A stretch of DNA of 7,946 bases from an uncultured Bacteroidia bacterium (GCA_902773305.1 CACYEB010000090.1:1-7946); one strand, 5' to 3'; positions 1 to 7,172 are shown, numbered from the stretch's first letter. The notes: generated from the letters alone by a model not told the origin. Numbers and translations: made by a program.

Positions 1-878
1 GCAGGGATGCGTTTACCCTTGTAGCGGGGATGGGGCAGTGTGGTGAACGGCAGTTCATAAATTGCATCCATCTCTTCTGTTGTAGAGGGCGGATAGGGGG
101 GATTGATGCAGACGAACTTGTCGCCGGCCTGTTCTACCAGCATCTCTGCGTGCAGCCGGTTGGCCTCGCGCTCTATAATATTGAAATTCTGTGCAAAGGC
201 CAGTTTATTGCGGCAACAGCTCTCGTAGGAATGCAGGTCAAAATAGTCGCCGTCGGGAGCCTGGTCGCTCACATAACCTATCTGAGGCAACCTTCTGATC
301 TCTTCTGCCGGGGCGCCCGCGGCAAGGGCATCCGCTATGGCCACGTTGGCCTTCTCCCCCATCCCATACACCAGCCAGTCTGCCTTGCTGTCTATAAGGA
401 TGGAAGGTTTGAGACAATCCTGCCAGTAATCGTAATGTGTCAGCCGTCGAAGCGATGCTTCGATACCGCCCAGCACCACGGGAACGTCGGGATATAACTT
501 TTTGAGAATATTGCTGTAAACCGTAACGGCGTAGTCGGGACGATAACCGGCCCGGCCTTCAGGAGTATAGGCATCATTGCTGCGCAGCCGCTTGCTGGCG
601 GTGTAATGGTTCACCATCGAATCCATCGCGCCGGACGAAACTCCGAAGAACAGACGCGGACGACCCAGTTTGCGGAAATCCCGCAGGTCATCCCTCCAGT
701 TGGGCTGGGGTATTACAGCCACCCTGTAGCCGCGACCTTCCAGCACCCGCGCTATAACAGCAGTTCCGAACGACGGATGGTCCACGAATGCATCGCCCGT
801 GAAAAGAATGATGTCCGCCTGGTCCCAGCCCAGTGCATCCATCTCCTTTTTGCTGGTCGGTATGCTGAATCCCGTCAT
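1..878 (-). CDS. ygiQ: YgiQ-family radical SAM protein, N-terminal part (3' end beyond window)
   Basis: The first 292 codons are visible, open throughout, starting at ATG 878-876 and running off the left edge. The protein begins MTGFSIPTSKKEMDALGWDQ and carries landmarks of the UPF0313/YgiQ family: GWDQADIILFTGDAFVDHPSFG (residues 17-38), the GVSSGAMDSMVNHYTASK region (79-96), LGGIEASLRRLTHYDYW (136-152), DWLVYGMGE (167-175) and, at the very end, LPHPRYKGKRIP (281-292). In the family that last motif directly precedes the radical SAM core, so the CxxxCxxC cluster-binding cysteines should lie about 15-20 residues beyond the window; they are not seen here. What is visible corresponds to the family's N-terminal domain (Radical_SAM_N); full-length members are about 600-740 residues. 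The biochemical function of YgiQ is not established. The gene follows argS by 18 bp and has its own strong ribosome binding site, so it is probably the fourth gene of the operon. Family assignment is firm; role unknown. Confidence 0.93.
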   Translation of the reverse strand, partial: MTGFSIPTSKKEMDALGWDQADIILFTGDAFVDHPSFGTAVIARVLEGRGYRVAVIPQPNWRDDLRDFRKLGRPRLFFGVSSGAMDSMVNHYTASKRLRSNDAYTPEGRAGYRPDYAVTVYSNILKKLYPDVPVVLGGIEASLRRLTHYDYWQDCLKPSILIDSKADWLVYGMGEKANVAIADALAAGAPAEEIRRLPQIGYVSDQAPDGDYFDLHSYESCCRNKLAFAQNFNIIEREANRLHAEMLVEQAGDKFVCINPPYPPSTTEEMDAIYELPFTTLPHPRYKGKRIP

Positions 879-884
879 TCTCCC

Positions 885-890
885 CCTCCT
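885..890 (-). promoter_or_regulatory. Shine-Dalgarno site of ygiQ
   Basis: The minus strand reads AGGAGGGGGAGA just before ATG 878, which places AGGAGG six bases upstream of the start. It lies between the argS stop codon (TAA 899-897) and the ygiQ start and fixes that start. It stands out because the other starts in this window have little or no Shine-Dalgarno complementarity. Confidence 0.75.
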
Positions 891-896
891 GCCGGT

Positions 897-2702
897 TTAC
901 ATTCTCTCCGGGAGTTCAATCCCAAGGATGTCCATAGCCTTGACCAGCACTCGGGCGATTGTGGCAATCAGTTCCAGGCGCTGGGAGCGGACTTCGGCAT
1001 CGCTCTCACGGAGAATCGTTACATCGTGATAATACTGGTTGAATTCCTTTGCCAGATTATATGCATAATTGGCCACCAGTGCGGGTGAATGGGCGGCGGC
1101 CGCCTCTTGGATCTTGTCCGGGAAGCCAGCCATTATCTTGATCAACTCTATCTCTTTGGGGAGCAGCCCGGCACCGGTCAAAGCAGGTTCTATCCCCTGC
1201 TCCGCCGCCTTGCGAAGCACGCTTTTGATACGGGCGTGTGTATATTGGATAAACGGACCGGTATTGCCGTTGAAGTCGATGGACTCGCGCGGATTGAATA
1301 GCATCGTCTTGCGCGGGTCGACTTTTATGATGAAATACTTCAGTGCTCCGAGGCCCAGCATCATAAAGAGTTTGTCCTGCTCTTCGGGAGCCATATCCTC
1401 AAGTTTGCCCGACTCCAAAGATGTCTCTTTGGCGGTCCGGTACATCTGCTCTATAAGGTCGTCGGCATCAACCACGGTGCCTTCGCGCGATTTCATCTTC
1501 CCTTCGGGGAGTTCCACCATACCGTAAGAGAGGTGATAGATGGCATCGGCCCAGTCAAATCCCAGTTTGCCGAGGATGAGTTTGAGCACCTGGAAGTGGT
1601 AGTTCTGTTCATTGCCCACAACATATATCATCTCATCGAAACCGGTTTCTTCGTGACGTTTGCAGGCAGTCCCCAGATCCTGGGTCATATAGACCGACGT
1701 ACCGTCACCGCGGAGCAACAGTTTCTCATCCAAGCCATCGGACGTCAGGTCGCACCACACCGAACCGTCTTCGCGGCGGTAGAACACCCCCTTGGCCAGG
1801 CCTTCCTCTACAAGCGATTTACCCAGCAGATAGGTCTGCGACTCATAATAAATCTTGTCGAAAGATATTCCCAGATTCTTGTAGGTAGTGTCAAAGCCGT
1901 CGTAAACCCATCCGTTCATCTTCTCCCAGAGCGCACGGACTTCAGGGTCGCCCTGCTCCCAGCGGAGCAGCATAGACTGGGCAGCCTTCTGGCACTCAGT
2001 ATTGCGTTGTGCCTCCGCCTTCTGCTCGTCGGTGGCATTTGCAGGGTCGATTCCGGCATCACGCAATGCTGCCTCGGTCTCATCCTTGAGCATCTTGTTG
2101 AACTCGACATAATAGTCACCCACCAGATGGTCGCCTTTGACGCCGCTGCTTTGTGGGGTAACACCGTTTCCGCGTCGCAGCCACGCCAGCATAGACTTGC
2201 AGATATGGATGCCGCGGTCGTTCACCAGATTAACCTTTATTACCTTGTTGCCGGCAACCTCCAGCAGCCTTGAGACGGACCAGCCCAGAAGGTTGTTGCG
2301 GATATGCCCCAGATGGAGGGGCTTGTTGGTGTTGGGTGAAGAGAACTCCACCATCACTGTGCGGCCTGTCGGAGTACCCTGCCCGAAACCGGCGTCGGAG
2401 GCGATCCTGGCCAGGGCATCACTCCAGTATGAGGGAGAAATCTTGAGGTTCAGGAAACCTTTGACGACATTGTAGCTCTCTATCTGCGGGAGGCTGGCCT
2501 TGAGACAGGCGCCGATTTCTTCTGCGGTCGCTTCGGGCGACTTGCGGCTTATGCGAAGCAGCGGGAATGTCACGAGGGTGACGTCCCCCTCGAACTCCTT
2601 GCGGGTAGCGGAAATCTGGATACTCCCATCCGGTGCCGGGGCTCCGTAGAGCTTTCCAACGGCAACGGCCACATTATCTGCTATGAAACTGTCAAGATTC
2701 AT
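897..2702 (-). CDS. argS: Arginyl-tRNA synthetase (class I)
   Basis: This 601-residue cytoplasmic enzyme charges tRNA-Arg with arginine using ATP. Residues 1 to about 95 form the N-terminal tRNA-binding (Add-1 type) domain, with KGFLNLKIS at 81-89. The class I catalytic core starts near 115; the HIGH motif is HLGH at 130-133, inside SSPNTNKPLHLGHIRNN, and the conserved Lys127 precedes it. VGNEQNYHFQVL (362-373) is the usual stretch before the second signature, which here is GKMKSREGTVV (401-411), a recognisable KMSKS-type loop. The C-terminal DALR anticodon-binding domain covers about 485-601 (QYTHARIKSVLRKA near its start) and ends with the family-typical LPERM. Length fits bacterial ArgRS (about 550-600). 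The ATG start overlaps the end of the symporter gene by 11 bp, with only a weak purine-rich AAAGAG upstream, so translation is probably coupled. ygiQ follows after 18 bp. Identity is clear. Confidence 0.98.
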   Translation of the reverse strand: MNLDSFIADNVAVAVGKLYGAPAPDGSIQISATRKEFEGDVTLVTFPLLRISRKSPEATAEEIGACLKASLPQIESYNVVKGFLNLKISPSYWSDALARIASDAGFGQGTPTGRTVMVEFSSPNTNKPLHLGHIRNNLLGWSVSRLLEVAGNKVIKVNLVNDRGIHICKSMLAWLRRGNGVTPQSSGVKGDHLVGDYYVEFNKMLKDETEAALRDAGIDPANATDEQKAEAQRNTECQKAAQSMLLRWEQGDPEVRALWEKMNGWVYDGFDTTYKNLGISFDKIYYESQTYLLGKSLVEEGLAKGVFYRREDGSVWCDLTSDGLDEKLLLRGDGTSVYMTQDLGTACKRHEETGFDEMIYVVGNEQNYHFQVLKLILGKLGFDWADAIYHLSYGMVELPEGKMKSREGTVVDADDLIEQMYRTAKETSLESGKLEDMAPEEQDKLFMMLGLGALKYFIIKVDPRKTMLFNPRESIDFNGNTGPFIQYTHARIKSVLRKAAEQGIEPALTGAGLLPKEIELIKIMAGFPDKIQEAAAAHSPALVANYAYNLAKEFNQYYHDVTILRESDAEVRSQRLELIATIARVLVKAMDILGIELPERM

Positions 2703-4074
2703 TGTTTTTCTCTTTATTGAAATACTTTTTCATCTCCTTTTTGGCCTTGGGAGCCAGAGCGAAGAGGGCGATCATGTTGGGGAACGCCATCAGCGCAAAC
2801 GTCAGATCCACAAAGCCTACGACTGCACGCAGCGGCACCACCGCAGCGACAATTATCATACAAAGATAAAAATAGATGTAATATTTTCCTTTTTCTGCTC
2901 CGAACAGCCAGCTCGCGCACTTGGTGCCGTAATACGAATAGGAGAACATCGTAGAGAAGGCAAAAATGAGCAGGATGGCCAGCAACAGGTAACGGCCCAC
3001 GACCGGGACAGAGGCCGCAAACGAATTGAGAGCCAGTTGCAGCCCCTGCATAGAACTCATCCCCGCCACCGGCAGCACGTCTTTCTGGATGAGGATGGCA
3101 AGTGCAGTCAGGGTGCATACCAGCCCCGAATCTATGGAAGGTCCAAGCATCGCCACCAGCCCTTCGCGGACAGGCTCGCTGTTGCGCGAGGCTCCGTGCA
3201 CCATAGAAGCGGTACCCACTCCGGCCTCGTTTACGAACACTGCCCGCCGCACTCCGGTCAGCGCCACGGTTATCACGCTGGCGATGCCGCCGCCAAGTGC
3301 GGCACGCGGAGTGAATGCCCCCACGAAAATATCCCGGAACACTCCGGGAACCGCCCTGATATGTGTAACAAGAATGTAAAATACCAGCAGGAAATAGGCT
3401 GCGACCATAAAAGGCGTCATCTTGGAGGCCACTTTGCCGATTCGCCTGATTCCCCCGAGTGCCACAACGGCCACCAGGGCGGTAATGATAAGGCCTGTAA
3501 TCAAACGGACCGTCACTGTTATCTTCTCTGCCGGAATGAAGGTAGTGGTAATCGCCTCGGTAATCTGGTTGGACTGCATCGTGCACAGGGTTCCGAAAAG
3601 CCCCGATACGGCAAAAAACACCGCCAGCGGCTTCCACCTCTTTCCGAGACCGCCCGTAATCACATACATCGGACCGCCCTGTACCTCGCCGTCGGAGTCC
3701 CTCCCCTTATACATCACCGCCAGCGTCCCTTCGAAAAATTTGGTTGCCATACCCAGCAGCGCGCTGACCCACATCCAGAATATGGTACCCGCGCCGCCTA
3801 TGGAGATAGCGATGGCAACCCCGGCGATATTGCCCATACCCACGGTAGCGGCAATGGCGGTTGAGAGCGCCTCAAAAGAACTTATCTGACCTGCAGAAGA
3901 AGAATCCCTTACCCTCAGGGCCTGAATCGCCTTGCCGTAGTGACGGACAGGTGCAAAGCCCGAATAGAACAGGAAAAACAGCCCGCCGCCAACCAGCAGG
4001 ATGAAAAAAGGATAGCCGCAGACAGCATCGCTGACTGCGACTACCAGTCCGGCTATTTTGTCCCAAATACCCAC
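2692..4074 (-). CDS. Alanine/glycine:cation symporter (AGCS family)
   Basis: This 460-residue inner-membrane carrier belongs to the AGCS (sodium:alanine symporter) family, which imports alanine, glycine or related small amino acids with Na+ or H+. Hydrophobic segments recur along the protein, clear ones near 21-40, 84-108, 150-165, 190-207, 222-238, 315-329, 360-378, 398-412 and 420-441. Family landmarks are SSFEALSTAIAATVGMGNIAG (65-85), GGPMYV (133-138) and VNEAGVGTASMVHGAS (281-296), then GLVAMLGPSIDS (305-316). The tail is short and lysine-rich. Length is within the family range (about 440-550). The start is GTG 4074-4072; it cannot be moved upstream because the codon before it is the TAG stop of the peptidase gene in the same frame, and the distance from GTG to the first membrane segment fits relatives. 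Its last codons overlap argS. The exact substrate and coupling ion cannot be read from the sequence. Confidence 0.95.
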   Translation of the reverse strand: MGIWDKIAGLVVAVSDAVCGYPFFILLVGGGLFFLFYSGFAPVRHYGKAIQALRVRDSSSAGQISSFEALSTAIAATVGMGNIAGVAIAISIGGAGTIFWMWVSALLGMATKFFEGTLAVMYKGRDSDGEVQGGPMYVITGGLGKRWKPLAVFFAVSGLFGTLCTMQSNQITEAITTTFIPAEKITVTVRLITGLIITALVAVVALGGIRRIGKVASKMTPFMVAAYFLLVFYILVTHIRAVPGVFRDIFVGAFTPRAALGGGIASVITVALTGVRRAVFVNEAGVGTASMVHGASRNSEPVREGLVAMLGPSIDSGLVCTLTALAILIQKDVLPVAGMSSMQGLQLALNSFAASVPVVGRYLLLAILLIFAFSTMFSYSYYGTKCASWLFGAEKGKYYIYFYLCMIIVAAVVPLRAVVGFVDLTFALMAFPNMIALFALAPKAKKEMKKYFNKEKNNES

Positions 4075-6165
4075 CTACTTCAGACCTTTGTCTTCGAGGA
4101 ACGGAGCCGTGGCAGGCATTCCGCCGCGGAAATTTGTATAAAGGGTCATCGCCTCGTCTTCATCGACACGTGACAGGATTTCCTTGCGATAGGCCCCGGC
4201 CACCTCCTGATTAAAAATGTCTCCGGTGGCCTTGAACGCCCTGTAGGCATCACAGTCAAGCACATTGGCCCACAGATAGCTGTAGTATCCGGCATCGTAT
4301 CCGTGAGAGAAAATGTGAAGGAAATACGGTGCCCGGTAGCGGGGCAGTATTTCGCTTATGAGTCCCCTGCCTGCCATACAGTTCTGCTCAAAGGAGAGCA
4401 GGTCAAACTTCTCGGGAATCCCGTTCAGGGAGTAGATATCCATATCCAGATACATCGCCGCCACAAGTTCGGTCTGGGCAAAGCCCACGCCGTATTTGCC
4501 GCACTGGTTCATTTTGTCTATCAGTTCCATCGGTATGACCTCACCTGTCTGATAATGTTTGGCGTAAACCTTCAGGACTTCCGGTTCAAAGGCCCAGTGT
4601 TCGTTGAGCTGCGAAGGGAGTTCCACGAAATCACGCACGAAGTTGCCGAGTCCTGCGTAGCGGACGTCGCTCAACAGCCCGGCTATAGCGTGACCGAACT
4701 CGTGGAAGAAGGTCTCTGTCTCATCAACCGTGAGCAGCGACGGCTTGCCGGCGGAGGGACGGGTAAAGTTGCCCACTATCGACATCACGGCGGTGACAGG
4801 TTTTCCCGACGGATCGATCTCGTGGTCGCGATAGCTGGTACACCACGCTCCGCCGCTCTTTTCGCCGGGGCGGGCAAACATATCCACATAGAGCAGGCCA
4901 CGGCTGGTGCCATCGGCATCCAGACACTCGAAACACTCGGCGTCGGGGTGCGGCAGGGGGATTTCATCCACTCTTTTGAAGGTTACTCCGAAGAGTTTGC
5001 CCGCCGCATAGAATATTCCGTCGCGAACATTTTCGTATTGCAGATACTCCATAATCCGGCTCTCGTCGTAAGAGAATTTGGCCGCACGGGCCTTGGCTGC
5101 ATAGTAACGCCAGTCAGCCGGAAGAACCGTACCGATGCCGTCTTCTGCGGCAAGGGCCTTGATATCGGCAAGTTCAGAGCGGGCGGCTGCAAGCGCAGGC
5201 TGCCACACCTCCCCCATCAGTTTGTAAACCGCCTCCGGTGTCTTCGCCATCCTGGCGTCCAGGACATACGCCGCATAGTTGTCAAAGCCCATAAGGTGAG
5301 CCTTGTCCAATTTGAGCGAGACAATTTCCTTGACGATCTCCTTATTGTCGAATTCGTTATTGTTGTTGCAGCGGTTGCTGTAGGCATCCAGCACCTTGAT
5401 ACGGAGTTCACGGTTGTCGGCACTTGCCAAAAACGGCATCACGCTGGGATTGTCCAGACCCACAAGCCACTTACCCTCCTTGCCTGCATCTGCCGCACGC
5501 TGCGCGGCGTCGGCCACAAAATCGGGGCTGAGACCTGCAAGGTCCTCTTCGTTGTCTATGGTCAACGTCCAGGAACCTGTCTCGGAGAGAAGGTTCTGGG
5601 AGAAGAGCAACTGCAGGGAATCGATTTTTGCGTCAATCTCCTTGAGACGCGCCTTATCCTCTGCCGGCAGATTGCTGCCTGAGCGTTCGAAACGCTTGTA
5701 AGTTTCTTCCGTCAGACGTAACTGGTCCTGGTCAAGCCCCAGTTCGTCACGCTTGTCATATACCGCCTTGATGCGTTCGAACAACTTTTCAGACTGCATT
5801 ATCCCGCTATAGTGACTGCTGAGCAGAGGGGTCATTTCCGCAGAAATCTTCCGGATCTCTTCGGTAGAGGCAATAGCCTCGCAGTTGCCGAACACCAGGT
5901 TGATTCTTTCAAGCATACGGCCTGAACGGTCAAACGCCAGGATGGTATTGTCAAAACCGGGTTCTTCGGGGCAGTTGACTATCCCTGATATCTCATTGTC
6001 GTGCATCGCTATCGCCTTCTTTATCGCAGGGATGTAATCCCCTGTCTTAATCTCCTCAAAAGGGGGAACTCCGAAGGGCGTATTCCACTGTCTGAGCAGC
6101 GGATTCTCTTCTTCACAAGCGGCAAGAGTCATAGCCATAATCATTATCGTAACGAAACGTTTCAT
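4075..6165 (-). CDS. M3-family zinc metallopeptidase, lipoprotein (peptidyl-dipeptidase Dcp-like)
   Basis: This 696-residue protein is a thermolysin-fold peptidase of family M3 (thimet oligopeptidase / Dcp / OpdA group), which cleaves short peptides; Dcp-type members release C-terminal dipeptides. The zinc motif is HEFGH at residues 488-492 within ETFFHEFGHAIAGLLSD, Glu489 being the catalytic base, and the third ligand is most likely Glu515 in DFVELPSQLNEHW. Substrate-binding residues are expected in FLHIFSHGYDAGYYSYLW (615-632), with Tyr623 and Tyr630 matching the family tyrosines. The helical N-terminal half is typical, and length fits Dcp (about 680-700). A lipoprotein signal peptide covers residues 1-16 with Cys17, so it should act in the periplasm or on the cell surface, unlike cytosolic Dcp of E. 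coli. ATG 6165 is chosen because it gives this complete signal peptide; the leader is A-rich with no Shine-Dalgarno. Its TAG stop abuts the symporter start. Choice between dcp and opdA-like specificity is uncertain. Confidence 0.95.
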   Translation of the reverse strand: MKRFVTIMIMAMTLAACEEENPLLRQWNTPFGVPPFEEIKTGDYIPAIKKAIAMHDNEISGIVNCPEEPGFDNTILAFDRSGRMLERINLVFGNCEAIASTEEIRKISAEMTPLLSSHYSGIMQSEKLFERIKAVYDKRDELGLDQDQLRLTEETYKRFERSGSNLPAEDKARLKEIDAKIDSLQLLFSQNLLSETGSWTLTIDNEEDLAGLSPDFVADAAQRAADAGKEGKWLVGLDNPSVMPFLASADNRELRIKVLDAYSNRCNNNNEFDNKEIVKEIVSLKLDKAHLMGFDNYAAYVLDARMAKTPEAVYKLMGEVWQPALAAARSELADIKALAAEDGIGTVLPADWRYYAAKARAAKFSYDESRIMEYLQYENVRDGIFYAAGKLFGVTFKRVDEIPLPHPDAECFECLDADGTSRGLLYVDMFARPGEKSGGAWCTSYRDHEIDPSGKPVTAVMSIVGNFTRPSAGKPSLLTVDETETFFHEFGHAIAGLLSDVRYAGLGNFVRDFVELPSQLNEHWAFEPEVLKVYAKHYQTGEVIPMELIDKMNQCGKYGVGFAQTELVAAMYLDMDIYSLNGIPEKFDLLSFEQNCMAGRGLISEILPRYRAPYFLHIFSHGYDAGYYSYLWANVLDCDAYRAFKATGDIFNQEVAGAYRKEILSRVDEDEAMTLYTNFRGGMPATAPFLEDKGLK
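6106..6165 (-). other. Lipoprotein signal peptide and acidic export-like signal of the M3 peptidase
   Basis: Residues 1-16 have a basic start (K2, R3), a hydrophobic core and the lipobox LAAC (14-17), so signal peptidase II should cleave before Cys17. Cys17 is followed by Glu-Glu-Glu-Asn. In Bacteroidota, acidic residues directly after the lipid-bearing cysteine are part of the lipoprotein export signal that routes lipoproteins to the outer face of the outer membrane. The lipobox is seen directly; surface location is an inference because the run is short and lacks the Ser, Lys or Gln often found at +2. Confidence 0.75.
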
Positions 6166-6188
6166 ATATTTTGTTTGTTTGATTCAAC

Positions 6189-6223
6189 AAAAAAGGGGTC
6201 TCCGATTGTGCGGCACCCCCTTT
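6189..6223 (-). terminator. Rho-independent terminator after rpoD
   Basis: On the minus strand AAAGGGGGU is followed, after a 15-base middle, by ACCCCUUUUUU. The arms can form nine consecutive pairs with one G-U wobble, or seven pairs plus a bulged G; an inner CCG/CGG stem around CACAAU may stack on top. The six-U run completes the intrinsic terminator pattern. It starts 18 bases after the rpoD stop codon and ends 23 bases before the peptidase start, so it should separate the two transcription units, at least in part. No stability was computed. Confidence 0.8.
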
Positions 6224-6241
6224 CCCAATGACATAGAGAGC

Positions 6242-7102
6242 CTATCCCAAATACGTCTGGAGCAGTTTGCTGCGGGCGCTGTTACGCAACTTGCGGATTG
6301 CCTTCTCCTTGATTTGGCGGACACGTTCGCGGGTGAGGTTGAACTTCTCGCCAATCTCTTCCAGCGTCATCTCCTGACAGCCGATTCCGAAGAAGTATTT
6401 GACGATGTCACGCTCCCGCTCCGTGAGAGACGACAGCGCACGTTCAATCTCCTTGTTCAAAGATTCATTTACCAGCCCAGAGTCGGCATTGGGAGAATCG
6501 TTGTTGGGCAGCACATCCAGCAGGCTGTTGTCCTCGCCCTCTACAAACGGTGCATCCACCGACACGTGACGGCCGCTGACACGAAGGGTGTCACTGATCT
6601 TCTCACGCGGAATGTCAAGAATCTCGGCCAATTCCTCGGGTGACGGCATACGCTCGTTCTCCTGCTCGAATTTGCTCAGAGCCTTGTTAATCTTGTTCAG
6701 CGATCCCACCTGATTGAGCGGAAGGCGCACGATTCTCGACTGTTCTGCCAAAGCCTGCAAGATGGACTGGCGAATCCACCAGACAGCATAAGAAATGAAT
6801 TTGAAGCCCCTGGTCTCATCGAATTTCTCCGCAGCCTTGATAAGGCCCAGATTGCCTTCATTGATAAGGTCAGGCAGGCTCAAACCCTGGTTCTGATACT
6901 GTTTGGCTACAGAAACCACAAAACGGAGATTTGCACGCGTCAGTTTTTCAAGTGCTTCCTGATCGCCCTTTTTGATACGCTGTGCAAGTTCTACCTCCTC
7001 CTCTACCGAGATAAGTTCCTCTCTGCCGATTTCCTGCAAATACTTATCGAGAGATGCACTCTCACGATTAGTAATTGACTTTGTAATCTTAAGTTGTCTC
7101 AT
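6242..7102 (-). CDS. rpoD: Primary RNA polymerase sigma factor RpoD/SigA (short Bacteroidota form)
   Basis: This 286-residue housekeeping sigma factor directs RNA polymerase to most promoters. It lacks region 1.1 and the long non-conserved insert of proteobacterial sigma-70, as is normal for Bacteroidota. Region 1.2 is at about 17-50 ([10 protein letters not shown]), region 2 at 54-125, including the core-binding and DNA-melting stretch [20 protein letters not shown] and the -10 recognition helix around [18 protein letters not shown] (104-121). Region 3 follows at about 130-200, with [22 protein letters not shown] as a Bacteroidales-like linker. Region 4 (225-286) has the helix-turn-helix [29 protein letters not shown] (245-273) for the -35-like element. 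It ends SKLLQTYLG as relatives do. The ATG start matches the conserved [15 protein letters not shown] beginning and has an A/T-rich leader. It has its own promoter upstream and a terminator downstream, so it is probably its own unit with possible read-through from htrA. Confidence 0.98.
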   Translation of the reverse strand: MRQLKITKSITNRESASLDKYLQEIGREELISVEEEVELAQRIKKGDQEALEKLTRANLRFVVSVAKQYQNQGLSLPDLINEGNLGLIKAAEKFDETRGFKFISYAVWWIRQSILQALAEQSRIVRLPLNQVGSLNKINKALSKFEQENERMPSPEELAEILDIPREKISDTLRVSGRHVSVDAPFVEGEDNSLLDVLPNNDSPNADSGLVNESLNKEIERALSSLTERERDIVKYFFGIGCQEMTLEEIGEKFNLTRERVRQIKEKAIRKLRNSARSKLLQTYLG

Positions 7103-7112
7103 CTATATAAAA

Positions 7113-7128
7113 ATGAGTGTATGAGTGC
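7113..7128 (-). repeat. Tandem octamer in the rpoD leader
   Basis: On the plus strand ATGAGTGT (7113-7120) is followed at once by ATGAGTGC (7121-7128), seven of eight bases alike. It lies in the predicted start region and 5' leader of rpoD, ten bases before the start codon, and its last base coincides with the end of the -7 element. It may be chance, but it is the only tandem repeat I noticed in non-coding DNA here. Confidence 0.5.
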
Positions 7129-7160
7129 AAAGATACTTTCAAAAATATGATTTAAACAAA
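7128..7160 (-). promoter_or_regulatory. Predicted rpoD promoter (Bacteroidota -33/-7 type)
   Basis: On the minus strand TATCTTTG (7135-7128) is an exact match to the Bacteroides -7 consensus TAnnTTTG, and TTTG (7160-7157) lies 21 bases upstream as the -33 element. Transcription would begin about six to eight bases after the -7 element, giving a leader of roughly 18-22 bases before ATG 7102. In Bacteroides thetaiotaomicron the promoter in front of the equivalent gene (BT1311) is known as a strong constitutive promoter, which supports the call by position. The start site itself was not measured. Confidence 0.75.
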
Positions 7161-7172
7161 TATTTTTCAAAG
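7136..7172. repeat. 37-bp AT-rich inverted repeat spanning the htrA stop and rpoD promoter spacer
   Basis: Two 13-base arms (plus strand CTTTCAAAAATAT at 7136-7148 and ATATTTTTCAAAG at 7160-7172) are complementary at 12 of 13 positions around an 11-base centre that itself contains TTTAAA. The dyad includes the htrA stop codon, fills the spacer of the rpoD promoter and ends exactly beside the -7 element. With almost no G-C pairs and no U-run after it, it is a poor terminator; it could be an operator, a bent or melting-prone element, or chance in AT-rich DNA. Confidence 0.6.

Noticed and set aside
1533..2273. A 246-codon plus-strand frame antisense to argS
   Set aside because: It covers the ArgRS catalytic core, has no recognisable motif and no leader; it is a shadow.
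2683..3864. A 393-codon plus-strand frame and a 307-codon alternative minus-strand frame (2714-3637) over the symporter gene
   Set aside because: Both are shadows of the AGCS carrier. Their translations are rich in His, Arg and Gly without domain features, and the carrier frame has the conserved motifs and membrane segments.
4303..5682. A 459-codon open frame on the plus strand
   Set aside because: It lies wholly antisense to the M3 peptidase, whose minus-strand protein has intact zinc and signal motifs. The antisense product shows no family motif and is a by-product of codon composition.
6154..6163. 10-bp perfect palindrome GAAACGTTTC over the first codons of the peptidase gene
   Set aside because: It is short, lies in coding sequence for Lys-Arg-Phe, does not extend, and has no second copy that I noticed in the gaps; probably chance.
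7136..7172. Reading the AT-rich dyad as the htrA terminator
   Set aside because: The stem is nearly all A-T pairs and lacks a following U-run, unlike the clear terminator at 6189-6223; it is not credible as an intrinsic terminator.
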